Shown one piece after another: positions 1-8,272 of a stretch of DNA of 64,000 nt (positions within the stretch are counted from its first letter, which is position 1; each line of letters opens with the position of its first letter). Source of the DNA: Gemmatimonadaceae bacterium (GTDB lineage: Bacteria; Gemmatimonadota; Gemmatimonadetes; Gemmatimonadales; Gemmatimonadaceae). The stretch covers positions 62,001 to 126,000 of the forward strand of contig DASYSS010000017.1 of the NCBI GenBank assembly GCA_036003045.1. The letters are read 5' to 3'. Made by a program: the position numbers and the translations under genes. Under the pieces are notes generated by a model that saw only the letters and a list, made by a program, of their open reading frames with translations, did not search any database and was not told the DNA's origin.

Positions 1-548
1 CTCTTCGCCACCTGAATGTCGAGGAAGAGCAGCGCGTTTCTCTGCTTCGCCCAGCCATACACCTTCTCGATGAGCGCCGAATCCATACGCAGGCGGTACA
101 TGCCGTCCTTGCCGGGTGAGCCTTGCGCGACCACGGCGATCAGCTGCAGTGCCGGCTTGACCGGCGTCTCGGGATCCGCACGCTGCCAATCGCGCACGGC
201 GTCGTCGAGCTTCGTGAGCATTTGCGCCGACGGATACTCGCCGAGCACTCCCATCCGCTTCGAGAGCGGATTGCCGTAGAAGGCCACGATGCGATTCGAC
301 GGAAGGATCGACCCGGGCAGCGGAGCCGGCGCCGTCGGCCACGTTTTCATTTGGTGCCGGCCGAACGCGACGGTCGACGCGAAGGCGACAGAGTCGTGTT
401 TTTTGCGCCCGGCAATGAGGTGGGTGCGCACGCTATCGCTCTCGCCGGCCGTCGTCGCCGCCTGAGCCGGAGTCTGCGCAAACGACGGCGCCGCGACGCA
501 GATCGCGGCGACCAATGCGAACGCCGTCAAATGATCGCGATGCACCAT
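1..548 (-). CDS. Exported protein of unknown function, 3' end cut by window edge
   Basis: The frame reads without a stop from an ATG at 548 to the left edge, so at least 182 residues are present and the C-terminus is missing. Residues 1-25 form a signal peptide (hydrophobic FALVAAICVAAP, predicted cleavage after SFA before QTP). The mature part has a linker, then a folded region from about residue 80 with motifs RIVAFYGNP, GVLGEYP and LFLDIQ. No family is recognised with confidence. The FYG, EYP and LDIQ spacing resembles conserved exported proteins in which these strands line a pocket, but that is a guess. It diverges from the plus-strand gene starting at 787; the 238-bp gap should hold both promoters, and no clear boxes were seen there. 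Confidence 0.8.
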   Translation of the reverse strand, partial: MVHRDHLTAFALVAAICVAAPSFAQTPAQAATTAGESDSVRTHLIAGRKKHDSVAFASTVAFGRHQMKTWPTAPAPLPGSILPSNRIVAFYGNPLSKRMGVLGEYPSAQMLTKLDDAVRDWQRADPETPVKPALQLIAVVAQGSPGKDGMYRLRMDSALIEKVYGWAKQRNALLFLDIQVAK

Positions 549-786
549 GAGACTTGAAAACGACGGACCACCCGACTTCGCAACCACTTCTCGTCCCTCC
601 TCTGAACCCTGGCGTCTCCCCTATCGACTGACGCTAACGCCGGTCGACCAAAGATCTCCGTTCTACCGCGATCCCGTTCAAGCCAATACTCACAGGTTCT
701 ACCCCGCCGACCCTGCCTGGTTGGAACCCCCCCGCCACCCCCGCCGTAGGGCTACAAGCAGCCCTCCATCCGGACTTCGCTTCCCT

Positions 787-1509
787 ATGCACCAACAGCC
801 TCAGGCACCGGCTACGCCGCAGGCTCCGGCGCCCACGCCAATCGTCGCCCAGGACGCCGATCTTGGCGCCTTCCGGACTCAGCTTGCCGATCTCAGCGTC
901 GAGCGCGCCGGGCTCAAAGCACAGTGGGACGGCCTGAAGAGTCAGCTCGACAACATGCTGCGCAACAATCCCGCTCGCCCCGGCGTGCAGCAGCAGTGGG
1001 CCAATGTCGGTGTTCAACTCGCGACTGTGGACGGAAAGATCGCGACGCTCGAAGCCCGCATCGCGTTCAAGCAGGGGCGGCCGTTCAACGTGGCGCCCAG
1101 AGCGAACCCTGGGGTTCCGAACTTCCCCTTCGTGTTTCCGAACCTGGCCGCGCCGGCGGTCTCGGCGCTCGCCATGGTTCTCCTGCTTCCCATTTCGATC
1201 GCGTGGGCGAGGGGAATCGTGCGCCGCGCACCGAGGCCGACTCCCGTGCCGAGCGACGTGACGATGCGGCTGGATCGAATCGAGCAGGCGGTCGACACGA
1301 TCGCTATCGAGGTCGAGCGCATCTCTGAAGGACAGCGATTCGTGACTCGGCTGATGGCAGAAAGGCCGGCGACCCCCGCGGCCGCGGAGGGATCGGCGGT
1401 TGACAAGGCGATGGCGCAGCAACCGCTGATGCTCGGCGCCGGGGCAATGGAGCCGATCGTCGTGCCCGAGCGCGACAGAGTGCGGCAGAGGATAATCACT
1501 CCTCACTGA
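787..1509 (+). CDS. Coiled-coil protein with one membrane segment
   Basis: Protein of 240 residues, start chosen at the ATG at 787 because the protein-like sequence (MHQQPQAPATPQ) begins there; the frame stays open upstream to 547 but looks non-coding. Order: Pro/Gln/Ala-rich N-terminus (1-25), alpha-helical coiled coil (about 30-95, ALKAQWDGL-type heptads), a Pro-rich stretch, one transmembrane helix (about 125-150, ending ISIAWARG), then a charged, probably cytoplasmic second coiled coil (VTMRLDRIEQAVDTIAIEVERI). No enzyme motif is visible. The architecture suggests a structural or scaffold role at the membrane. Function unknown. Confidence 0.72.
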   Translation: MHQQPQAPATPQAPAPTPIVAQDADLGAFRTQLADLSVERAGLKAQWDGLKSQLDNMLRNNPARPGVQQQWANVGVQLATVDGKIATLEARIAFKQGRPFNVAPRANPGVPNFPFVFPNLAAPAVSALAMVLLLPISIAWARGIVRRAPRPTPVPSDVTMRLDRIEQAVDTIAIEVERISEGQRFVTRLMAERPATPAAAEGSAVDKAMAQQPLMLGAGAMEPIVVPERDRVRQRIITPH

Positions 1510-1670
1510 GGGGTAGAGTCGCTCGACAGAGGGCGCGAGGCCCGCGTCGAGCGCGGACCCCACGCCCGTGTTCTTGCCCTTCTAGAATCGGCCCGCACAG
1601 TTTCATGTGAACGGGATCGCTGCTGATCGCGTCTCATGGTTGGTACCGTCGCCCAACGCCGAGGGGCTCG

Positions 1671-2351
1671 ATGAACAGCGATCGCCGCGATTTTCTGAGA
1701 CAGTTGACCTTCGCCACCGCGGCCGTCGGCGGAGGCGCGATGCTCACGCCGCTGAGCGCGGAAGAAACGGACCGGGCGGTGGAGCACCTTGGTACGAACC
1801 CGCCGTGGGATTTGGCTTGGGTGGACCTCGTCCAACGCGCGCAGTACAAGGCCGTCTTCGACTCCACGAACTTGTCCGACGGCGCCGCACTCGACCTCGC
1901 CGCGGGAATTCAGGACAACTTCAAAGAAGTCTATGGTTCCGACGACGGCGTTCGCATGGTCGTCGTCATGCGCCAGCTCGGCCAGGTGATGGCGTTCAAC
2001 GACGACCTCTGGAACCGCTACAACATCGGCGAAGACCGCAAGGTCACCGATCCCCTCACTAAACAGCCGGCGCGCCGCAACCCGTATCTGAAGGCGATCC
2101 CCGGCGAACCGGATTGGGCCGTCGGATCCAAGCTCGAGAGCCTTCGCGCGCGCGGCGCGATCTTCCTGGTCTGCAACCGCGCGTCGATGAACTGGGCGGC
2201 CGGCGCGGCCGAGCGAACGAAGACGGACGTCGAGAAAGTTCGAAACGACGTGAGGAACGGGCTGGTGCCGGGCGCGACGCTGATGCCGACCGGGGTCTTC
2301 GCGTTGGTGAGGGCGCAGAACGCGGGGTGTGCTTACATGAAAGGGTCCTGA
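1671..2351 (+). CDS. Tat-exported DsrE/YchN-like protein
   Basis: 226 residues. The N-terminus has a twin-arginine motif (DRRDFLRQL, arginines 5-6) followed by an Ala/Gly-rich hydrophobic stretch ending near LSAE, so folded export by Tat is likely. The mature domain resembles the DsrE/DsrF fold: a strand-rich core, KLESLRARGAIFLVCNRA in the middle and PTGVFALVRAQNAGCAY at the end, where DsrE-like proteins place a strand-helix unit with a functional cysteine. Two cysteines (in LVCNRA and NAGCAY) could be redox or sulfur-carrier residues. The substrate is unknown. The stop is at 2351, 114 bp before the kinase start. Family assignment is from motif memory only. Confidence 0.68.
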   Translation: MNSDRRDFLRQLTFATAAVGGGAMLTPLSAEETDRAVEHLGTNPPWDLAWVDLVQRAQYKAVFDSTNLSDGAALDLAAGIQDNFKEVYGSDDGVRMVVVMRQLGQVMAFNDDLWNRYNIGEDRKVTDPLTKQPARRNPYLKAIPGEPDWAVGSKLESLRARGAIFLVCNRASMNWAAGAAERTKTDVEKVRNDVRNGLVPGATLMPTGVFALVRAQNAGCAYMKGS

Positions 2352-2465
2352 GTCGCCCTCGGTGCTCCCGCCGCTCGCGCTCGGACTTCTTGCACGGCGG
2401 TGAGGGGAGATTGCGGTTCGCCAGGTTTGCGGGATATTCCGTTCGTCCCTTGAGCGAGCCTGGTC

Positions 2466-4301
2466 GTGCAGTCGCTTGGTCCCAGCAAGATCGGCAAATA
2501 CGACGTCGAGGAGCGCGTTGGCGAGGGCGCGATGGGAGTCGTCTATCGCGCCGTCGACCCCGTGCTCAAGCGGCGCGTCGCGATCAAGGTGATGAGCGAC
2601 GCGTTCGCGCAGGACGACGATCTGCGCGAGCGCTTCCTGCGCGAAGCCCAGGCCGCGGGCTCGCTGCAACACCCGAACGTCATCACCATTTATGACTTCG
2701 GCGATGTCGACGGGCATCCGTACATCGCGATGGAGTTCGTCGAAGGCCAAGACGTGGCGGAGCTGATCGCCCATCAGGTGCCGCTGTCGGTCGTCGACAA
2801 GCTGGACCTCGCGATCGGCGTGCTCCAGGGACTCGCGTACGCGCACAGGCGCGGCATCGTTCACCGCGACATCAAGCCGGCCAACATCCGCGTCGACGAA
2901 GAAGGCAAGGCCCGCATCATGGATTTTGGCGTCGCCCATCTCTCGTCGTCGAACATGACGAAGAGCGGCGTCATGCTCGGCACGCCGAGCTACATGGCGC
3001 CCGAGCAAATCACCGGCGGAAAGGTCGGCCCGGCGACCGACGTTTTCTCGGCCGGTGCCGTGCTGTACGAGCTGCTCACCGGAACGCGCCCGTTCGACGG
3101 CGGCACGCTGCAAGCGGTCATGTACCGCGTGCTGAGCGCAGATCCGGCACCGCTTGCGACCGCCGCGCCGGGGCTTCCGGCGAAACTGAACGAAGTCGTC
3201 ATGCGCGCCCTCGCCAAGGACGCCGAGAAGCGTTACGCCTCTGCCCTCGACATGGCCAACGATCTCATCGCGATTCGCGCGGCGATCGACGCGAGCGCTG
3301 CCTTGCCGGGAACGCTGTCGTTGCGCGCGACGATCGAATCGGCGATCGAGGGACGCAAATCGCGCGAGATACAACGAACGCGCAACCGGCGGGTCGTTTT
3401 CTCGAGCGGCGGCGTCGCGCTCGCCGCGGTGCTCGTGCTGGCCGGGTGGGCTCTCGCGCGGCGAGGAACGGGTGCCTCGTCGTCGGCGCCGAACGGCGCG
3501 GCTCCGTCGGCGGTTCCGGCCGGCGGAACGCAGGGTACCTCACCGACGACGACTTCGATCACGCCGCCGCCGGCGACGAGCGAGCAACAGCCGCAGTCGC
3601 CGCGGTCACCCGCGTCAGCGAACCAGCCCGCGTCGAATCGGCCGGCGGAGTCTTCGACAGATCGTGCGAAGAGTTCTCCGAAAAACATGCCGAAACCGGA
3701 GTCGAATGCCGCGAGCGTGCCGCCGTCGACGCGCCCGCAGGAGCGGGTATCGCCGAACCAGACGCCGCCCTCGAGCGCCGGCCTGCCGAATGCGACGGCT
3801 CCGACCGCGTCGGCTCCTGCCGGGCCAACGACGACCGCCGGCTCGCCGCCGCCCGTCGCGAGTCCGCCGCCCGCTGCCGCACCGATCCCCGCACCAACCT
3901 CGGTGTCAGTTGTTGAGGTTCGGCCGAGCAGCGGCGGGGCTGCGCCGAATCCGGCCGCCAGCCAAACCGTTGCCGCGAACGCCGCCGCGGAAGTCGGCGC
4001 CGTGATCGACGCGTATGCCCGTGCGATCGAATCGCGAAACATGGACGAGCTGCGGCGCGCGTATCCGGCCATCACCGCCGACCAAGCACGCGCGTTCTCG
4101 GATTTCTTCGGGTCGACGCGGACGCTGCGCGCCACGCTCGCCGTGAAAAATCTTCGACTGGACGGTGCCAGCGCGACGGCGTCGGTCGCCGGTGTCTACG
4201 AGTACACGACGACGAACGGCCGCACGCGGGAGCAGACCGTCAACTTTCAGACGGAGCTGCGGCGCGACGGATCCGTGTGGAAGCTGACCGCGGTGCGTTG
4301 A
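2466..4301 (+). CDS. Membrane Ser/Thr protein kinase (PknB-type) with extracytoplasmic C-terminal domain
   Basis: 611 residues, GTG start at 2466. The N-terminal kinase domain (about 11-270) is complete: glycine loop GEGAMGVVY (19-27), ATP-binding Lys41 in VAIKV, catalytic loop HRDIKPAN with Asp135, DFG at 153-155, and APEQ. One transmembrane helix follows at about 310-330. Next is a 150-residue linker rich in Pro, Ser, Ala and Thr. The last ~100 residues (from VGAVIDAYARAIE) look like an NTF2/SnoaL-like domain and would lie outside the cytoplasm. This is the common one-pass layout of bacterial Hanks-type kinases, with the outer domain as probable sensor. No phosphatase or substrate gene is adjacent. 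Confidence 0.95.
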   Translation: MQSLGPSKIGKYDVEERVGEGAMGVVYRAVDPVLKRRVAIKVMSDAFAQDDDLRERFLREAQAAGSLQHPNVITIYDFGDVDGHPYIAMEFVEGQDVAELIAHQVPLSVVDKLDLAIGVLQGLAYAHRRGIVHRDIKPANIRVDEEGKARIMDFGVAHLSSSNMTKSGVMLGTPSYMAPEQITGGKVGPATDVFSAGAVLYELLTGTRPFDGGTLQAVMYRVLSADPAPLATAAPGLPAKLNEVVMRALAKDAEKRYASALDMANDLIAIRAAIDASAALPGTLSLRATIESAIEGRKSREIQRTRNRRVVFSSGGVALAAVLVLAGWALARRGTGASSSAPNGAAPSAVPAGGTQGTSPTTTSITPPPATSEQQPQSPRSPASANQPASNRPAESSTDRAKSSPKNMPKPESNAASVPPSTRPQERVSPNQTPPSSAGLPNATAPTASAPAGPTTTAGSPPPVASPPPAAAPIPAPTSVSVVEVRPSSGGAAPNPAASQTVAANAAAEVGAVIDAYARAIESRNMDELRRAYPAITADQARAFSDFFGSTRTLRATLAVKNLRLDGASATASVAGVYEYTTTNGRTREQTVNFQTELRRDGSVWKLTAVR

Positions 4302-4322
4302 CGCACGCGGCGACGCGCAATT

Positions 4323-5684
4323 TCAGAAATTGAATTCGAGCGCGGTGCTGTACATGATGTCCGACCGCATGCCGCCGCGATTGAGCGGAATGAGCGCGTT
4401 CGTCACGACGGTAAAACCGTCCGGCACCTGGAACTTGAAACCGAACGAACCGTTCACGAGATCGTCGCGCATGCTGGGAATCGTGGTGGGCTGAATCACG
4501 CGGTGAAACGGCGCGTCGTAGGTCACCGGTCCGGGAAGGTTGAGATTCGACCGTCCGACCTGAAGCTCGGTCACGAGGTCGGCCGCCAGCGAGATCCGCG
4601 GCGCGAGCAACTGGTCGAATCCCGCCGTCGCCACCACCGCGTCATTCACCTTCGGCTGGCCGCCGGCGCCGGCATGATGGGCGTAGCCGATGTTGCCGTG
4701 CGCCGAGAAGCTCTCGATCGATCCTGAGATCACGGCGAACGCGCGCCCCGAAAACGCGCCGGCGCCGAGCATGTCGTCGGCGCTTCCGGTGGCGAACCGC
4801 GCCTCGCCGACGAGCGCGACACGGGCACGGTCGGACTCGTGGACCATGAACTTCGAGCGGACCGCGACGTCGCCGAGTCCAAACGCCGAGCCGTCCACGT
4901 CTCGGCTCGCCGACAGCACGGGGTTCTCCGTCGTGCCGGCGAAGAAGTGCGCGGCCGTCGGGCCGCCGAATGGAATGATCTGCGCGTAGCTCGTGCCGTG
5001 GAGGTGCGCCGAAACGAGCGGCAGCACGAACCCGACGTCGAGCCTGTCCGTCACGCCGTACGTGGCGTAGATGTTGGTGACCGCGATGTTGAGGTTGAGG
5101 TTGAGGCGGAACTGCATGATGTCGTTCTCGAGATTCGGAATTCCCATCTTCGAGCAGTCGCCGCCCTGGATCGAGTCGCAGCCGGCGAAGTTCACGTTTT
5201 CGTGCGTGAAGATCAGCTCGATGTCGTCGAGCGGAACACCGCGCAGCGATGTGAAGTGGAACGTGTTTCGTCCGATGCCGACGACGGACCTGCCGCGGCC
5301 GAGCGTCTGCGCTCGCTCGGCGAAGATCGGTCCCGCCGACGTGGAAGTCTTGACCGGAACACCGCCCTCGAACTTGAAGCTGACGCCTCCCGAGGTCGCG
5401 CCGATCGGCAAGTTGCCGACGCTCGTCGAGATCGCGCCGCTGATGAAGCCGATGAGGCTTCCGTTCTCCGAGACGGCCGCCGGCACGAAGTGGTCGCCGT
5501 GGGCTTGGATCGACGCGGGGTTGCTCGGATCGGCGGAGCCGGCGAGGAAGAGCGGATCCTGACCAGAGCCGAAGATGAACAACTGAGCGATCTTGTTGCG
5601 GAGAGAGTTGTCGGTCTGCGCGCTGGCGACTCGTGAAACAACAACCGTCGTGAGAATGACGAGCGCGATACGGGAGGGGCGCAT
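4323..5684 (-). CDS. Exported beta-barrel-like outer-membrane protein
   Basis: 453 residues from the ATG at 5684, chosen because MRPSRIALVILTTVVVSRVASAQ is a complete signal peptide; the frame remains open 20 codons upstream. The mature protein is rich in alternating strands (QFRLNLNLNIAV, YGVTDRLDVGFVLPLV, AVRSKFMV) and ends in aromatic Phe (LEFNF), the usual C-terminal signature for BAM-dependent outer-membrane proteins. It resembles transporter-like or DUF3187-like barrels in which the protein reports on 'sound/low-density' strands, but the exact family was not recognised. It converges with the kinase gene with only 21 bp between the stops. Confidence 0.78.
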   Translation of the reverse strand: MRPSRIALVILTTVVVSRVASAQTDNSLRNKIAQLFIFGSGQDPLFLAGSADPSNPASIQAHGDHFVPAAVSENGSLIGFISGAISTSVGNLPIGATSGGVSFKFEGGVPVKTSTSAGPIFAERAQTLGRGRSVVGIGRNTFHFTSLRGVPLDDIELIFTHENVNFAGCDSIQGGDCSKMGIPNLENDIMQFRLNLNLNIAVTNIYATYGVTDRLDVGFVLPLVSAHLHGTSYAQIIPFGGPTAAHFFAGTTENPVLSASRDVDGSAFGLGDVAVRSKFMVHESDRARVALVGEARFATGSADDMLGAGAFSGRAFAVISGSIESFSAHGNIGYAHHAGAGGQPKVNDAVVATAGFDQLLAPRISLAADLVTELQVGRSNLNLPGPVTYDAPFHRVIQPTTIPSMRDDLVNGSFGFKFQVPDGFTVVTNALIPLNRGGMRSDIMYSTALEFNF

Positions 5685-6187
5685 AAATCTCGGGGGGCGA
5701 GGGCTCGAACAAACTACGGCCAGCCGGCCCGACCGAACAGTCAAGGGCGCGCACGGCCCTCAGTTCTGAGACCAGCATCGAGCATACAGCATCGAAACGG
5801 CGAGGTGTCGGAGCCGCGTTCAAGCTGGTGCGCCAGGAATGGCCAATGCGCCGTGACCCAGGCGTGAGGAAGCCGCCTCACAACTCACGGCTGAGCACAG
5901 GTCGCAGGTACCACAGGTGTCAGGCGGTCCTGAGGGCTGAGTGCGCCCGTATGAGCCATTCAAGGAACGTGGCGTTCAACCAGCTCTCGCGCCTCACATC
6001 CTCGATGCTTTATGCTCGATGCCGGTCTCGGTTCTGTCAGTCCTGAGAACCCTCGCCCACGCGCGATTCAGCCCGTCGCGTCTTTCATGCAACATTTCTT
6101 TGCGCCCTTTCTGTGACCCGCCGCATTCAGCCTTCGTACGCTTTCTGACATCGTTCCAACCAAGCCTCACGTCAGCGAGCCCCGCGC
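5685..6187. other. 500-bp intergenic region between divergent exported-protein genes
   Basis: No convincing gene is present. The region must hold the promoter of the minus-strand barrel gene and of the plus-strand lipoprotein at 6188. Most of it (5768-6029) is taken up by the inverted-repeat element listed separately. Within that element there is also a small hairpin, GTGAGG-6 nt-CCTCAC, around 5867-5884, and short repeats of CACAGGT near 5900-5920. Confidence 0.6.
5768..6029. repeat. 262-bp element bounded by 28-bp imperfect inverted repeats (MITE-like)
   Basis: The left arm is 5768-5795 (GAGACCAGCATCGAGCAT then ACAGCATCGA). The right arm is 6002-6029 (TCGATGCTTTATGCTCGATG then CCGGTCTC). 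Reverse-complementing the right arm gives 26 of 28 matches to the left arm. The 206-bp interior has no plausible gene. GTTCT stands directly left of the left arm, and the same GTTCT stands one base beyond the right arm, which could be a short target duplication. A non-autonomous mobile element or a large structured RNA are both possible. Confidence 0.6.
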
Positions 6188-6562
6188 ATGAAAGTCCTCG
6201 TCCTCGTTCTCGCCTGCGCCATTGTCGCCGCGTGCGACACGTCTCTCACCACCAACATCGCCGGCCTCGGTCCCGGTAACGGCACCGGCTCCGACAGCTG
6301 CGCGGTGCAGGCTGTGACCGTCACACCCGATACCGTCACCCTTCGCGTGGGTCAAACGCTGCAGCCGGGCGCGGTGGTGCAGTCGTGCGCACAGTCGGCG
6401 AACGAGGGCGTGCGCTGGACGACGTCGGATTCGACCATCGCGACCGTCGATCCGAACCTTGGCTTCATTCAGGCGCGCCGAGTCGGCAACGCGATCGTCA
6501 CCGCCTCCGCGGTCGCCGATGCGAGCGTGAAGGGCACGGTTCGAATCTCCGTGACACCATAG
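6188..6562 (+). CDS. Small lipoprotein with bacterial Ig-like (BIG2) domain
   Basis: 124 residues. The signal peptide ends in a lipobox (VAAC, cysteine 17), so the mature protein is probably lipid-anchored. After a Gly-rich linker comes one BIG2-type immunoglobulin-like fold: VTVTPDTVTLRVGQT, then VRWTTSDSTIATVD and the closing strand GTVRISVTP. These are the classic BIG2 landmarks (W-T-S-x-D-x-x-I-A-T-V). Such single-domain lipoproteins are usually surface or periplasmic adhesion or spacer modules; no partner is adjacent. Confidence 0.82.
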   Translation: MKVLVLVLACAIVAACDTSLTTNIAGLGPGNGTGSDSCAVQAVTVTPDTVTLRVGQTLQPGAVVQSCAQSANEGVRWTTSDSTIATVDPNLGFIQARRVGNAIVTASAVADASVKGTVRISVTP

Positions 6563-6586
6563 CCGGGCGAGGGCCGGCGGATCCCG

Positions 6587-8272
6587 TCACCCGATGTTCT
6601 GGGAAACCGTCGTCCCGCCCGGTCGGCGCTCGACAGCCGCACCGGTTGTATCGCGAGCGTTGTCGCGCGCCGTGCGTGCGCGCCGTAAGACCATGGTGAA
6701 CGTCGATCCGGCCCCCATCTCGCTCTCGACCATGAGATCGCCGTCCATGCCGCGCATCAGATCGCGGCTGATCGACAGTCCGAGCCCGATGCCCTGATTC
6801 GCTGACGAATTGAGGTGGCGGTCGACCTGCACGAAGGGCTCGAAAATCGTCGCCAACTTCTCCGTCGGAATTCCGCGCCCGGTGTCTTTGCACAACAGAC
6901 GCACGCTTTGCGAATCGGCGGCGCTCGTGAGCACCACCGATCCGCCGGTCGGCGTGAACTTCACGGCATTGCCGACGACGTTGAGGAGCACCTGGCGCAG
7001 GCGATCCGGATCCGCCGAGGCGATCGCGCCGCCGTCGCCCGGCGCGTATTCGAAGCGAACGCCCTTGGCGTCGAACACGGGACGGGCGAGTGTGTGCACC
7101 TCGGCGAGCGCGTCGCCGACGAGCACCTTCTGCATGTCGTACTCGAGCCGTCCCGCCTCGAGCCTCGCATAGTTGAGAATATCCTCGATCAGCGTCGCGA
7201 GATGCCGCTGGTTCTGGCTGATGCGCGCGAGGTCGCCGCGCTGGTCGGGCGTGATCGGACCGTGGATGCCGAGCGCCATCAGATCCACGAAGCCGGCGAT
7301 CGCGTTGAGCGGCGTGCGGAGCTCGTGGCTCATCGCGGCGAGGAAATCGACCTTCGCCGCGTTCGCGACCTGCGCCTCGTGACGAGCGGCGTCGGCTTCG
7401 TGAAACAGGCGCGCGTTGTCGATCGCCAACGAAGCGCGATGCGAAACGTTCGTCAGCACGCGAATCGCGGCGTCGTCGAACGGCTCGCCCGTCGAATAGA
7501 ACGTCGCGCTGCCGAGCGGTCGCGCGCGCGCGATGAGCGGCAGCGTCACCGCGTGGTTGATGCCGATCGCCGTCAACGCCGCTCCGCGCTTTCCTTTCGG
7601 CACGTAGGATTCGACAGTCGTTTGACGCAAGGACGCGGTGATGGGATCGTGCGCGTGTCCGTCGGGAGGAAAATCCTTGAACACGCGTTCGAGTCCCGCC
7701 TGAAGTCCCGGGAGCGCGCGGATGATCGGTTCCGGACGCACACCGGGTTCGGCCGGTTGCAGGACGACGCAGCCGTCGGCGACGTGCGGTACCGACGCCG
7801 TCGCGAGCGCGCGAGCGGCTTCGTTTGGGTCGAGCGAGCCGGCGAACACTTCGCTCGCGTCGGCCAGGAATCGTTCTACATCCTCGGCCCGTCGCGTTCG
7901 GAGGAGCGATCGGACGGTCGCGACCAGCAGCGTCGCGTCGATCGGGTGATTCAGATATGCATCGGCCCCGCTCTCGAGACCTTGCGCGTGCGCCCCGGGC
8001 TCGGTGAAGCTCGCCGAGATGAACAGAATCGGCGTGGACTTGTGGTCCGGCAAGCCGCGAAGTCGGCGAGCGAGCTCGAAGCCGGTGGCATCGGGAAGCC
8101 GGACGTCGAGCACGACGAGATCGGGATCCTGATCGAATCCGCTGAGGGCTTCGCGCCCGCTTGCCGCTTCGATCACTCGAAAACCGGATTTTTTGAGAAC
8201 GTTTCCGACGACGAAGCGATTTGCGGCCGTGTCGTCGACGACGAGGATGAGCGGTACGGAGGTGCTAAGCAT
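6587..8272 (-). CDS. Receiver-GAF-histidine kinase, last gene of stressosome operon
   Basis: 561 residues. Order: receiver domain (about 8-125) with phospho-acceptor Asp56 in VVLDVRLPD; GAF domain (about 130-290); HisKA with His316 in MSHELRTPLNAI; HATPase to the end with DTGRGIP and GLGLSIS boxes. The usual receiver lysine is replaced by His109 (YLNHPID), a substitution seen in some sensor receivers. It starts inside the stop of the preceding kinase gene (8-bp overlap at 8265-8272). Because it has both receiver and kinase, it can accept phosphate from the upstream kinase or be gated by it. The final target is not encoded nearby. Confidence 0.92.
   Translation of the reverse strand: MLSTSVPLILVVDDTAANRFVVGNVLKKSGFRVIEAASGREALSGFDQDPDLVVLDVRLPDATGFELARRLRGLPDHKSTPILFISASFTEPGAHAQGLESGADAYLNHPIDATLLVATVRSLLRTRRAEDVERFLADASEVFAGSLDPNEAARALATASVPHVADGCVVLQPAEPGVRPEPIIRALPGLQAGLERVFKDFPPDGHAHDPITASLRQTTVESYVPKGKRGAALTAIGINHAVTLPLIARARPLGSATFYSTGEPFDDAAIRVLTNVSHRASLAIDNARLFHEADAARHEAQVANAAKVDFLAAMSHELRTPLNAIAGFVDLMALGIHGPITPDQRGDLARISQNQRHLATLIEDILNYARLEAGRLEYDMQKVLVGDALAEVHTLARPVFDAKGVRFEYAPGDGGAIASADPDRLRQVLLNVVGNAVKFTPTGGSVVLTSAADSQSVRLLCKDTGRGIPTEKLATIFEPFVQVDRHLNSSANQGIGLGLSISRDLMRGMDGDLMVESEMGAGSTFTMVLRRARTARDNARDTTGAAVERRPGGTTVSQNIG

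Noticed and set aside
1503..3374. A 623-codon open frame on the minus strand opposite the DsrE-like and kinase genes
   Set aside because: Arg/Asp/Val-rich shadow typical of high-GC coding sequence; no domain, and it lies opposite two well-supported genes.
3480..3930. Possible tandem repeat or separate gene in the Pro/Ala/Ser-rich part of the kinase
   Set aside because: It is a low-complexity linker in frame with the kinase; no regular DNA period was seen.
5828..6046. A small gene inside the inverted-repeat element
   Set aside because: The 72-codon frame runs into the repeat arm, has no ribosome-binding site and no protein-like pattern.
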